From an uncultured Eubacterium sp. (GTDB lineage Bacteria > Bacillota > Clostridia > Lachnospirales > Lachnospiraceae), in NCBI RefSeq assembly GCF_934295145.1, contig NZ_CAKRAS010000027.1, forward strand, positions 1 through 41,280: a stretch of DNA of 41,280 bases. Reading direction: 5' to 3'. A program made the translations under genes and the position numbers. Shown in pieces: positions 9,118 to 17,230 of the stretch. Within the stretch, counting starts at the first letter, position 1. Every line of letters starts with the position of its first letter. The notes beneath the pieces are model-generated. The model searched no databases, was not told where the DNA came from, and saw only the letters and a program-made list of their open reading frames with translations.

Positions 9118-9245
9118 ATGAAGTTTCTGCATAGTAAATGGTACATGTAATGCAGATAACATTAATTTTCTTTTATTCAAATTTGATAAAAATCAGTGTC
9201 AGTTTCCCGCGATATATTTTTAATAAAACGGGGAGTAATTTAGTG

Positions 9246-9288
9246 AATGCAGGTTTGCTATAGCTTAAAACTATGACAAACCTGCATT
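9246..9288. terminator. Long hairpin between the LysR pair and the MetE-like gene; terminator or operator
   Basis: AATGCAGGTTTG (9246-9257) pairs with CAAACCTGCATT (9277-9288) and the stem continues inward to about 18 pairs with a 7-nt loop; ATTTT follows. This could end the LysR transcript. The centre, TATAGCTTAAAACTATG (9259-9275), closely resembles the streptococcal MET-box bound by LysR-type MtaR. A -10-like TATAAT at 9321-9326 could start the next gene's transcript. The rest of 9118-9379 shows no S-box or T-box. Confidence 0.55.
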
Positions 9289-9379
9289 TTCATGTATTAT
9301 ACAAAACCAATCTCCGAACTTATAATAAAGACCATCAAGTGCAACGAAAATAAAAATCATGAGTTTGGAGGAAATAAAG

Positions 9380-10498
9380 ATGAGCAATTTACAGACACCG
9401 TTTCGATATGATTACGTGGGAAGTTTCCTGCGTCCGGAAAAATTAAAACAGGCAAGAAGACAGTTTGATGAGGGAAATATTCCATATGCAGAGCTGAAAG
9501 TAGTAGAGGATGAAGCTATCACAGAACTGATAGGGAAGATCAAAGAGCTTGATTATCATGTGATCACAGATGGAGAGTTCCGCCGTGCAACTTGGCATCT
9601 GGATTTCATGTGGGGATTTGACGGAATCGGACATGTACCGACCAAGACTGGTCTGCCATTCCACGGAGAGCCGGCGATGATCGACGATACATACCTCACC
9701 GGAAAAGTTGGGTTATCCGGCGAGCATCCATTTGTAGATCATTTCCGTTTTGTAAAACAGTTTGAGAATGAGCAGACAATTGCAAAGCAGACCATTCCGT
9801 CTCCGGCACAGTTTTTAGCACAGTTTACCATGCCGTTTAACCGTGAAGAGACAGAAAAGTATTATGACTCAGACGCGGAACTTGTAAATGATATTGTGGC
9901 AGGTTATGGCAAAGTGATCGATGATCTCTATGCAGCAGGCTGCCGTAATGTGCAGCTGGATGACTGTACCTGGGGCATGTTTGCAGATAAGACAGGTCAT
10001 TTAATGTATGGAACGACACAGGAAGGATTGAAAGAAATCCAGAAAGCGTACAAAGACATCAATAACCGTGTCATTGCAAATGCACCAAAGGATCTGGTGA
10101 TCAATACGCATGTATGCCGCGGTAATTTCCATTCTACCTATGCAAGCAGCGGCGCTTACGATCCGGTGGCAGAGATTCTTTTTGGAGAGGAAAATGCAAA
10201 TGCTTATTATCTGGAGTTTGACGATGAGCGTTCCGGCGGATTTGCACCGTTGGCAAAAGTATCCGGTGTAAAAAAAGTCGTGCTTGGACTGGTTACTACC
10301 AAATCTCCGAAGCTGGAGTGCAAAGCAGAAGTTATTGACCGAATCCATGAGGCAGCAAAATACATTCCGCTGGAGAGATTGTACTTAAGTCCACAGTGCG
10401 GATTTGCTTCCTGCGAAATCGGTAATAAACTGACGGAAGAAGAACAGTGGGCAAAATTGAAACTGGTAAAAGAGATCGCAGAAGAAGTTTGGGGATAA
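9380..10498 (+). CDS. Cobalamin-independent methionine synthase C-terminal-like methyltransferase (YxjG/YxjH type)
   Basis: 372 residues, equal to the catalytic half of MetE alone. Zinc ligands are visible as in MetE: H244 and C246 (NTHVCRGN), E279 (YYLEFD) and C340 (SPQCGF). The N-terminal DYVGSFLRPEKLKQAR and the VIDDLYAAGCRNVQLDDCTWG block are typical of this family. It probably transfers a methyl group to homocysteine or a related thiol; the methyl donor for these short forms is not settled. Start 9380 follows TTTGGAGG; the in-frame ATG at 9359 is less likely. Monocistronic, with a strong terminator downstream. Confidence 0.88.
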   Translation: MSNLQTPFRYDYVGSFLRPEKLKQARRQFDEGNIPYAELKVVEDEAITELIGKIKELDYHVITDGEFRRATWHLDFMWGFDGIGHVPTKTGLPFHGEPAMIDDTYLTGKVGLSGEHPFVDHFRFVKQFENEQTIAKQTIPSPAQFLAQFTMPFNREETEKYYDSDAELVNDIVAGYGKVIDDLYAAGCRNVQLDDCTWGMFADKTGHLMYGTTQEGLKEIQKAYKDINNRVIANAPKDLVINTHVCRGNFHSTYASSGAYDPVAEILFGEENANAYYLEFDDERSGGFAPLAKVSGVKKVVLGLVTTKSPKLECKAEVIDRIHEAAKYIPLERLYLSPQCGFASCEIGNKLTEEEQWAKLKLVKEIAEEVWG

Positions 10499-10531
10499 TC
10501 GAACCGAAAAAAGAGTGATTTGTGTAAAAGA

Positions 10532-10576
10532 AAAAGCTATCTATCCATAACTTACAGTTATGGATAGATAGCTTTT
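10532..10576. terminator. Intrinsic terminator after the MetE-like gene
   Basis: A perfect 20-bp stem (10532-10551 with 10557-10576) and 5-nt loop, with an A-run on the left and a T-run on the right, so it may work in both directions. Confidence 0.85.
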
Positions 10577-10582
10577 CTGTAT

Positions 10583-10611
10583 TTGTGAAGAAAGTGTGAA
10601 CACAGTATAAT
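10583..10611 (+). promoter_or_regulatory. Predicted promoter of the sulfotransferase gene
   Basis: TTGTGA (10583-10588), 17 nt, TATAAT (10606-10611), 48 nt before the start codon. A small GTGT-GA-ACAC palindrome sits in the spacer. Confidence 0.7.
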
Positions 10612-10659
10612 AAAACTATCGGACATAGGGGTTCGGCAATGAAGAAGGAGGATTTTTCT

Positions 10660-13242
10660 ATGAGAAAGAAAAAAGTATTGGCTACATTGATCGCAGTGGC
10701 AGCTTGCCTTACTTTCACAGGTGTGGCAGCACCTTCTGCTCTGACAACAACAGCTCAGGCAGCAGGTTATACCGGACTGAAGAGAATTTCAGCAGGTAAC
10801 TGGCAGTATTACAAAAATGGAAAGAAAGTAACAAGTGGCACAGACGTAGTAAAAAACGAAAACGGCTGGTGGTATGTAAAGAACGGCAAAGTAGATTTTT
10901 CTGCAAATACAGTAGCAAAGAACCAGAATGGCTGGTGGCTGATTCGCAACGGTAAAGTAGATTTTTCTGCAAACACAGTAGCAAAGAACCAGAATGGCTG
11001 GTGGATCATTCGTAATGGTAAAGTAGATTTTTCTGCAAACACAGTAGCAAAGAATCAGAATGGCTGGTGGATCATTCGTAATGGTAAGGTAGATTTTTCT
11101 GCAAACACAGTAGCAAAAAATGAGAATGGCTGGTGGAAGATTACCAACGGAAAAGTAGATTTTGGTTACACAGGAATTGCGAAAAATGAGAACGGCTGGT
11201 GGAGAATCGAGAATGGTAAAGTAAACTTTGACTGCAACAGCGTAGAGAAAAACGAGAACGGCTGGTGGTATCTGGACGGCGGAAAAGTTGATTTTGGATA
11301 CAATGGTCTGGCAAACAACAAGAATGGTCAGTGGGTTATTGAAAACGGAAAAGTAACCTTTGCATACAATGGTGAATATACAACCTCAGAGGGTATTGGA
11401 TATCAGGTAAATGGAAGCAAAGTGGATACAAGATCTTTTGATTATTCCAAATTGATCGCTGAGCAGGAAAAACAGTTTGCAGTTGTTCCGGAAGCAGCAA
11501 AAATCGGCATTGCAGCAGAGGATGAGAATGGTGCATCCGGCGTTGTGCTGACAGCCTCCAAAAAATATCAGGGCGAGTATTGCCTGAATGCTTTAGTAGC
11601 AGGTGATAAAATTGCTCTGAACACAACTGGCGATAAAAAAGTTGCAAGTGCAGTAAGTACAAACGAGAACAGTGACATTGCTATCGTTGATGGAAATGTT
11701 GTATTTACACCGGCAGCAATCAATGCAGGAAATCCGGTAGATGAAGTCATTACTGTAACTATGGAAGATAAAACAGAATATAAAGTACATACGTTAAATG
11801 ATATGATGCCAGGCATGAACATCGAGAATAATGGTGTTGAAAAAGACGATGCAGGTGTATATTCTTTTGCACTGGATCATTTCTTCCTTCGTGTAAATAC
11901 TGAGGGTGAGTTAGTATACTATCGTTTCATCCCACAGATGCACGTAACAGTAGACAGTCGTGGAAACGTATCTGAGAATATGGCAGAGAACTTTGCCGCT
12001 CAGGATGCCGTTGACGGAAGTCGTTATTATACAGCATTTATTGAACTGAAACCGGATTACAGAAATGCAAACGGTGGGTATTCCAGCGGATCCTACCTGG
12101 TAATGGATAAGGATTATGTAGATATTGATCAGGCAGTTCTTGAGCCGACAACAGAGCATGGAGAGGGATACCTGGATCAGCATGAGTTTGTAGTACTTGG
12201 CAAAAATCATTATATCAGCCTCAGCTACACACCGATTCTGGCAGAGAATCTTCCGGATTCTGTAAAAGGTATTGATGGTGGATATACAGGTTTTGTATGG
12301 GCTGGCATTATTCAGGAAGTAAAAGACGGAAAAGTTGTAAACGAAATTAATACAGCAGATTATCCGTTATTATATGAATCAGCTGTTGAGTGCATCAACT
12401 ATGCAGGAAGTACTTTAAAAGGAGCACCGGTTACAGCAGGACAGACTGAGGTTGCAAATAACTTTGCAGCAGGTGTCATGGATTATGTTCATGTAAACAG
12501 TGTGGATTACACATTAGATGCAAAAGGAAATACCGATAAGATTTTAGTTTCCATGCGTGATCAGAGTGCGGTTTACCAGTTTGACTTTGACAATGGCGAT
12601 ATCGACTGGATCCTTGGTGGTAAAGCATCAACGCTGACAGGATATGATGAGTATACATCAACCCGTACGGATGATAATAAAGTTCCGTTTAAAGCACTCA
12701 CTTATGGACAGCACTTTGCACGTTACACAAACAAAGATGCAAACGGTATGATCACAGGAAATACAGAGATCAGCTTATTCGATAACCAGACAGGTATCGG
12801 ACCTTTCCTGACATCTCCGACATTCCCAGGTGCACCGACAACGGAGACACGTACTTTTGAAGCTACAATTGATGAGACAAAAGGAACTGCAACGATTTCT
12901 AATATAATCAAAGGCACTGATCTGACAGATAAAAATGGTAAATATCATATTGCCAGTCATTGCGGAAGCGTACAGTACGACAGTGCTACATCCGTAACAA
13001 TTGGTTGGGGACTTCACGGTGTTATTGATAACATTCCTGGTGTAGTTCCAGCTGAAAAATTGACAATTCATGATAGCAATTATCCTGAAATCGCTCTGAA
13101 ACAGGGAAGCCGTCCGGTATTTACAGATTACAATCCGACAACTGGAACAATCTCTTTCGAGCTGACACCAGTAAGAAATCAGATGAACATGGGAAGTCCG
13201 GATGCATTGTTCTCTTACAGAACATATAAAACAGCAGACTAA
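10660..13242 (+). CDS. Secreted arylsulfate sulfotransferase with N-terminal 22-residue repeats
   Basis: 860 residues. A signal peptide (about 1-34, cleaved near TTAQA-A) is followed by eight tandem 22-residue repeats of the form NGWWxxxNGKVDFxxNxVxK (DNA 10861-11388), a cell-surface-binding or spacer-like module. A linker leads to an arylsulfotransferase (ASST) domain, recognised by DYVHVNSVDYTLDAKGN and ILVSMRDQSAVYQFDF...IDWILGG; the His near 611 fits the family's catalytic region. ASST enzymes move sulfate between phenolic compounds without PAPS and are known from gut anaerobes. Start 10660 follows AAGGAGG. Own promoter, monocistronic. The repeats hold near-identical 66-bp DNA units, so copy number may vary between strains. 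No sortase motif or membrane anchor is visible. Confidence 0.88.
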   Translation: MRKKKVLATLIAVAACLTFTGVAAPSALTTTAQAAGYTGLKRISAGNWQYYKNGKKVTSGTDVVKNENGWWYVKNGKVDFSANTVAKNQNGWWLIRNGKVDFSANTVAKNQNGWWIIRNGKVDFSANTVAKNQNGWWIIRNGKVDFSANTVAKNENGWWKITNGKVDFGYTGIAKNENGWWRIENGKVNFDCNSVEKNENGWWYLDGGKVDFGYNGLANNKNGQWVIENGKVTFAYNGEYTTSEGIGYQVNGSKVDTRSFDYSKLIAEQEKQFAVVPEAAKIGIAAEDENGASGVVLTASKKYQGEYCLNALVAGDKIALNTTGDKKVASAVSTNENSDIAIVDGNVVFTPAAINAGNPVDEVITVTMEDKTEYKVHTLNDMMPGMNIENNGVEKDDAGVYSFALDHFFLRVNTEGELVYYRFIPQMHVTVDSRGNVSENMAENFAAQDAVDGSRYYTAFIELKPDYRNANGGYSSGSYLVMDKDYVDIDQAVLEPTTEHGEGYLDQHEFVVLGKNHYISLSYTPILAENLPDSVKGIDGGYTGFVWAGIIQEVKDGKVVNEINTADYPLLYESAVECINYAGSTLKGAPVTAGQTEVANNFAAGVMDYVHVNSVDYTLDAKGNTDKILVSMRDQSAVYQFDFDNGDIDWILGGKASTLTGYDEYTSTRTDDNKVPFKALTYGQHFARYTNKDANGMITGNTEISLFDNQTGIGPFLTSPTFPGAPTTETRTFEATIDETKGTATISNIIKGTDLTDKNGKYHIASHCGSVQYDSATSVTIGWGLHGVIDNIPGVVPAEKLTIHDSNYPEIALKQGSRPVFTDYNPTTGTISFELTPVRNQMNMGSPDALFSYRTYKTAD
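10861..11388 (+). repeat. Eight 66-bp in-frame tandem repeats
   Basis: Units of 66 bp, each beginning at an NGWW codon set (NGQW in the last). Units 1-4 are nearly identical, units 5-8 have diverged. They encode the 22-residue modules of the sulfotransferase. Confidence 0.9.
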
Positions 13243-13288
13243 TCGAATACAGAGAACGTTAGCGTATCTTAGGATGGATAAACACACG

Positions 13289-13315
13289 ATCCCGGGGATT
13301 TAATTTCCCCGGGAT
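13289..13315. terminator. Hairpin after the sulfotransferase gene
   Basis: ATCCCGGGGA pairs perfectly with TCCCCGGGAT across a 7-nt loop, 47 nt after the stop codon. The T-run is weak (TTGTTG), but place and stem strength fit a terminator. Confidence 0.65.
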
Positions 13316-13402
13316 TGTTGCGTCTGAAGAAAAAACAGTGTAAACTTGTAGTACCATAATGCATAGCAGTACAAGAGAAAAAACAGGAATTTGCTGCAGC
13401 AG

Positions 13403-13449
13403 AGGGGAGGAAGTAGCAAAAGCGGATTGTAAATGTCTGTTTTATAAGG
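13403..13449 (+). repeat. Short leader repeat, copy a
   Basis: AAGTAGCAAAAG then GGATTGTAAATGTCTGTTTTA, closely matching 40613-40647 and in part 34944-34963. The core can fold as GCGGA-N-TCTGT with G-U pairs. It lies just before the LysR gene. The motif GGGGAGGAAGTAGCAA occurs here and again as the ribosome binding region at 13474-13489. Confidence 0.5.
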
Positions 13450-13489
13450 CCAGTATAGAAGAAGACAGTTTTTCGGGGAGGAAGTAGCA

Positions 13490-14359
13490 ATGAGACTGGA
13501 ACAAATTACATATTTTTTGCGTGTGGCAGAGCATGGAAATATTACTGCAGCCGCAAAATCACTTTATATCTCACAGCCTGCCCTGAGTAAACAGATTACA
13601 CTCCTGGAGCAGGAAGTTGGTCTGCCATTGTTTGAACGTCAGGCGAGAGGCGTGGTGCTGACCCAGGCGGGCGTACAGTTTCAGAAGGATCTGCAGAACA
13701 TTTTAAAAGAACTGGAACATGCAAAGAAAAATGCGGTACTTGCAGGCCGGGCACAGAAACCATTGTTGAATATCGGTTGTTTTGACGGTGCGTATGCGGA
13801 TGATTTTCTCCCGCCTGTCTACGATTATCTGAAAGAAGCTGCTTCCGGACAGAAACTGGTGATCCATAAATGCAACTTTCTGGAAGGGCACGAGTATCTC
13901 GAAAAAGGAAAAATTGATCTGTGGCTGACGCTGGCTCCGTCCTGGCAGGACAGACCGGGATTCTTAAAAAAGAAAATTGCATGGAGAAAAGGTGCCCTGA
14001 TTTATTCGGAAAAATTGCAGGTGGGACAGAAAGAAAATCCAACCTGGGAAGACTTCAAAGATGAGACTTGTATTCTGGTGAAAAAAAGTCAGAGCCCGGG
14101 CATGTTTCAGCATACCTTAGATACCATGGAATTGATTCAGCTGGATGAGGGAACCATTGAAGTGGTAGAAAATATCGGCACGCAGATCAGTTATGTAAAA
14201 CTTGGACGAGGGTATTGTTTTCTGTCTGAAAATATCATTCAGGGAAGTAAGGAATTGAGATGTATTTCGCTTCCGGGAGAACGAGGCATTGAGGTTGTGG
14301 CTGTCTGGTCTGAGAAAAATGCGGCAGTGACAAAGTTGATGGAGAATTATCCAATATGA
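13490..14359 (+). CDS. LysR-family transcriptional regulator
   Basis: 289 residues. The helix-turn-helix (GNITAAAKSLYISQPALSKQITLLEQEVG) and effector domain are of the CynR/GltC sort. ATG at 13490 follows GGGGAGGAAGTAGCA. It lies between the sulfotransferase gene and the ABC-F gene, all on the plus strand but with separate signals. The target is unknown; control of the neighbouring sulfotransferase is possible but nothing in the sequence proves it. Confidence 0.9.
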   Translation: MRLEQITYFLRVAEHGNITAAAKSLYISQPALSKQITLLEQEVGLPLFERQARGVVLTQAGVQFQKDLQNILKELEHAKKNAVLAGRAQKPLLNIGCFDGAYADDFLPPVYDYLKEAASGQKLVIHKCNFLEGHEYLEKGKIDLWLTLAPSWQDRPGFLKKKIAWRKGALIYSEKLQVGQKENPTWEDFKDETCILVKKSQSPGMFQHTLDTMELIQLDEGTIEVVENIGTQISYVKLGRGYCFLSENIIQGSKELRCISLPGERGIEVVAVWSEKNAAVTKLMENYPI

Positions 14360-14423
14360 AGAACCGAGGATGAAAATGAGGCTGCATCAGTTCTCTTCAA
14401 AGCGGATGCCAATGATAAAAATA

Positions 14424-14452
14424 TTGTCCTTAGACAGAAATGCTGTTAGAAT
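14424..14452 (+). promoter_or_regulatory. Predicted promoter of the ABC-F gene
   Basis: TTGTCC (14424-14429), 17 nt, TAGAAT (14447-14452), about 37 nt before the start codon. Confidence 0.5.
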
Positions 14453-14489
14453 AAGCAAAAAACAGTGAAGAAAAATAATGAGGTATGAA

Positions 14490-16082
14490 ATGATAAAATT
14501 TACAGATGTTTCCTTTGGTTTTCCACAGAAGGATTTATATAATGAGATTTGTTTTGAAATTGTCGAGGGCGACCATGCGGTACTTATTGGCAGTAACGGC
14601 ACAGGAAAGAGCACACTGATCGACATGATCATCCACACGGATGAGTATTTATATGATGGCAAAATTGAAAAAGACGAAGCAGTGCGCATTGGTTATATTC
14701 CACAGTTTGTAAAGCATGAGACAGAGGACATTTCTGCTTTTGATTTTCTGGCAAAACCATTTGTCGAACTTCAGCAGAAATCAGAAGCAATCTGTGCGGA
14801 GATGGAGACGGCAGAAGATATGGACGAGGTGTACGGCCGTTATCAGAAAGTGCTGGATGAGATGGATGCCATTGACGCATACAATTATGATTCCAATATC
14901 CGAAAAGAACTTGCGATTGCAGGTATGACCGCACTGGAAGATGCATCCGTGAAAAAGATTTCCGGTGGAGAGTTCAAATTGTTATCTATTATCAAAAGCA
15001 TGCTTTTGAAGCCGCAGCTTCTGATCATGGATGAGCCGGATGTATTTCTTGATTTTGAAAATATTATCGGTCTTTCCAAATTGATCAATAATTATGAGGG
15101 AACCATTATTGCGATTTCTCATAACCGACTGCTGTTAAGCCAATGTTTCAATAAGATTCTGCATCTGGAAAACATGGAACTGCAGGAGTTTCCGGGAACT
15201 TTTGCAGAGTACAATCAGGCAATGCTTGAGACAAAAGTGCAGATGGCAGAGCAGGCGACCAAGGATGCGGAGTGGATCGCCGTACAGGAAAAACTGATTG
15301 AGAAGATCCGTTCAGAGGCAACTTATATTGATAATCCGGCAAAAGGAAGACAGCTGAAAGCCCGTGTGTCCTATCTGGAAAGACTGCAGGCGAGACAGTG
15401 TAAGAATCCGTTTATTGAGAATCATGGATACGACTTTACCTTCCCGGAAGTGGAACAGCCGGAGGATTATGATCCGGAGCATGCACCGATTGTAATTTCT
15501 GTAAAAGATTATGCACTTTCTTTTGATCGTGAATTACTGACAAATGTTTCTTTTGATATCAAAGCGGGTGAGAAAGTTGTCATTGTTGGTGCCAATGGAA
15601 CCGGAAAATCCAGTATGTTGAAGGATATCTATGAAAGCATGCAATCAAATACTGACCGCATCGGATATTACACACAGATTTTTGATGATGATCCGGAACA
15701 GCTTTCCGGTGGTGAACGAAATATCAAGCAGCTTCGAGCATTGTGTGAGTCAGATGCAGAAATCCTGTTTTTAGATGAGCCGTCCAGCCATCTGGATACT
15801 TATGCACAGATTGCCCTTGAAAAAGCAATCAAAGAGTATAAGGGAACCGTGCTCATGGTAACACATGATTTTTATACTGTTGCAAACTGCGCAGATCGTA
15901 TTTTGTTACTTGAGAATGGCACAGTTCGTGAGCAGAGCGGCAGAGCTTATCGCAAGAGTATTTATAAAAAATATTTCGAAAGTGATATTTTTGAGGCAGA
16001 GCGTATTCGGGTTGAGCGGGAAGTACGAATCAATGCGCTGCTCAGAGACGGTAAATGGAAAGAAGCAAAGAATGCATTGTAA
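14490..16082 (+). CDS. ABC-F family ATPase, atypical first nucleotide-binding domain
   Basis: 530 residues with two ABC domains and no membrane segments, the ABC-F layout of ribosome-acting proteins that include translation factors and antibiotic-protection proteins. Domain 1 has Walker A GSNGTGKST, signature ISGGEFKLL and Walker B LLIMDEPDVFLD. Domain 2 has GANGTGKSS, LSGGERNIK and ILFLDEPSSHLD. The first Walker B region departs from the usual DEPTNHLD. A charged linker (about 225-330) joins the domains. Start 14490 (MIKFTDV) is preferred because GAGG precedes it and family members begin there; ATG at 14478 is also in frame. Whether it gives drug resistance cannot be told. Confidence 0.88.
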   Translation: MIKFTDVSFGFPQKDLYNEICFEIVEGDHAVLIGSNGTGKSTLIDMIIHTDEYLYDGKIEKDEAVRIGYIPQFVKHETEDISAFDFLAKPFVELQQKSEAICAEMETAEDMDEVYGRYQKVLDEMDAIDAYNYDSNIRKELAIAGMTALEDASVKKISGGEFKLLSIIKSMLLKPQLLIMDEPDVFLDFENIIGLSKLINNYEGTIIAISHNRLLLSQCFNKILHLENMELQEFPGTFAEYNQAMLETKVQMAEQATKDAEWIAVQEKLIEKIRSEATYIDNPAKGRQLKARVSYLERLQARQCKNPFIENHGYDFTFPEVEQPEDYDPEHAPIVISVKDYALSFDRELLTNVSFDIKAGEKVVIVGANGTGKSSMLKDIYESMQSNTDRIGYYTQIFDDDPEQLSGGERNIKQLRALCESDAEILFLDEPSSHLDTYAQIALEKAIKEYKGTVLMVTHDFYTVANCADRILLLENGTVREQSGRAYRKSIYKKYFESDIFEAERIRVEREVRINALLRDGKWKEAKNAL

Positions 16083-16189
16083 GAACATACAGAAAGTTGA
16101 TCTATAATCTGTTCTGTACTACAATTTCAAAGAAGTAATGAATATCATCTAATAAAAATAAATATTTCTTTAATTTTGGAACGATACTA

Positions 16190-16218
16190 TTTACACAAAT
16201 TGAATCGTAAGGTAATCT
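16190..16218 (+). promoter_or_regulatory. Possible promoter of the lipoprotein gene
   Basis: TTTACA (16190-16195), 17 nt, TAATCT (16213-16218), about 65 nt before the start. Confidence 0.4.
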
Positions 16219-16282
16219 TTAAAAAAGTATTCCAAGGGTACGAATAATAGAGAGTACTAATAATTAAGAAAGAGGTATATGG

Positions 16283-16645
16283 ATGATGAACAAGAAAATG
16301 ATCCCGATGGTAATTGCACTGGTGTTTTGTATTGGATTATTCGGAGGCTGTGGACAGACAGAGAAGCAACAGGGTAATGTTGCAACAAGTAGTAACAGCG
16401 AAGCAGGAAAACAGAAAGAAACAGCAAATGTAAAAGAATTGACAGGAACGATTGATGAGATAAAAGATTTCATGTTTGTTGTTACAGATGAGAATGACAC
16501 TCCATACAGTTTTACCTTTGAAGAAAAACCGGAAGGCCTGGAGAATGTCAGCAATGGAGATACTGTGACTGTAACATATACAGGAACAATTTCCGAGGTG
16601 GATCCATTTGACGGAGAAATAATTTCTGTTGAAGAGGCAAAATAA
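16283..16645 (+). CDS. Small secreted lipoprotein, function unknown
   Basis: 120 residues. A lipoprotein signal peptide (MMNKKMIPMVIALVFCIGLFGGC) has its probable lipidated Cys at 23. It is followed by a Ser/Asn/Gln/Lys-rich linker to about 50 and a small domain (ELTGTIDEIKDFMFVVTDEN ... GDTVTVTYTGTI) that looks like an OB-type beta barrel. Such proteins are common in Clostridia and their function is not known. GAAAGAGG precedes the start; a second ATG follows directly and may be the real one. Monocistronic, with a terminator at 16796-16839. Confidence 0.75.
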   Translation: MMNKKMIPMVIALVFCIGLFGGCGQTEKQQGNVATSSNSEAGKQKETANVKELTGTIDEIKDFMFVVTDENDTPYSFTFEEKPEGLENVSNGDTVTVTYTGTISEVDPFDGEIISVEEAK

Positions 16646-16656
16646 AAAACAGATAA

Positions 16657-16672
16657 CTTACGAAAATGTAAG
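16657..16672. repeat. 16-bp direct repeat, left copy (candidate att site)
   Basis: CTTACGAAAATGTAAG, identical to 20096-20111. The pair brackets a stretch with ParA and integrase remnants, so it may be the footprint of an integration event. The two arms CTTAC/GTAAG are themselves inverted. The nearby TTTACACCA-type motifs (16731-16758) recur next to the integrase remnant (19950-19983). Confidence 0.45.
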
Positions 16673-16795
16673 CGAAGGAATTCCTGCAAAGTATTGATTT
16701 TACTGGATTTGTGGAATGTAAAAACACAGATTTACACCAAATTTATACCAAAATTTTTTAAAAGTTATAGCAGAAAAAGAAATCTGATATGAGAA

Positions 16796-16839
16796 AAATG
16801 ATCCCAACTTCATGTGATTATGTGAAGTCGGGATCATTT
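16796..16839. terminator. Intrinsic terminator after the lipoprotein gene
   Basis: AAATGATCCC (16796-16805) pairs with GGGATCATTT (16830-16839), with ACTTCA/TGAAGT extending the stem inward. It works in either direction by sequence. Confidence 0.7.
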
Positions 16840-16912
16840 GTTGTATGTGGGGAGTTAGTGATTTTTTTTAATAGGATCATTCTTTAAAAGTAATCTATTT
16901 TTTCCGTGCTAT

Positions 16913-17230
16913 ATAGAAACCATACGTGATCAGTATGATTATATCTTAATTGATTGTGCACCAAGCCTTGGAATGCTGACGATTAATGCACTGGTAGCAG
17001 CGGATGCAGTGATTATTCCGGTACCGGCGGCATACTTACCGATAAAGGGATTGGTTCAGTTATTAAAGACAATCTCAATGGTAAAAAGGCGGTTAAACAG
17101 AAAGCTGCAAATAGAGGGTATTTTAATCACAATGGCAGACTTCCGTACAAAATGTCGGGCTTGCATCCGATGGTTTGACCGCAAGTACATATGGTTGAAA
17201 ATTCCTATTCATTCATATAAACCGTTGTAA
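16913..17230 (+). pseudogene. ParA/Soj-type ATPase remnant
   Basis: An open frame of about 100 codons reads YDYILIDCAPSLGMLTINAL, then PVPAAYLPIKGL and EGILITMAD, the central part of ParA/Soj proteins of mobile elements, including the Walker B-like LIDCAPSLG. The N-terminal Walker A region is missing, and after about 17150 the reading no longer follows the family, as if frameshifted. No start codon or ribosome binding site fits the upstream part. Its 3' end overlaps the end of the convergent LysR gene. It is best explained as debris of a plasmid or integrative element. Confidence 0.85.

Noticed and set aside
9118..9379. S-box or T-box riboswitch before the MetE-like gene
   Set aside because: No S-box or T-box conserved core is present; only one long hairpin is seen.
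10861..11388. Regular 66-bp repeats that might suggest a CRISPR array
   Set aside because: They are in frame, have no spacers, and encode a 22-residue protein repeat within the sulfotransferase gene.
16973..17230. Intact small ParA gene
   Set aside because: It lacks the Walker A part and its C-terminus no longer matches the family, so it is listed as a pseudogene.
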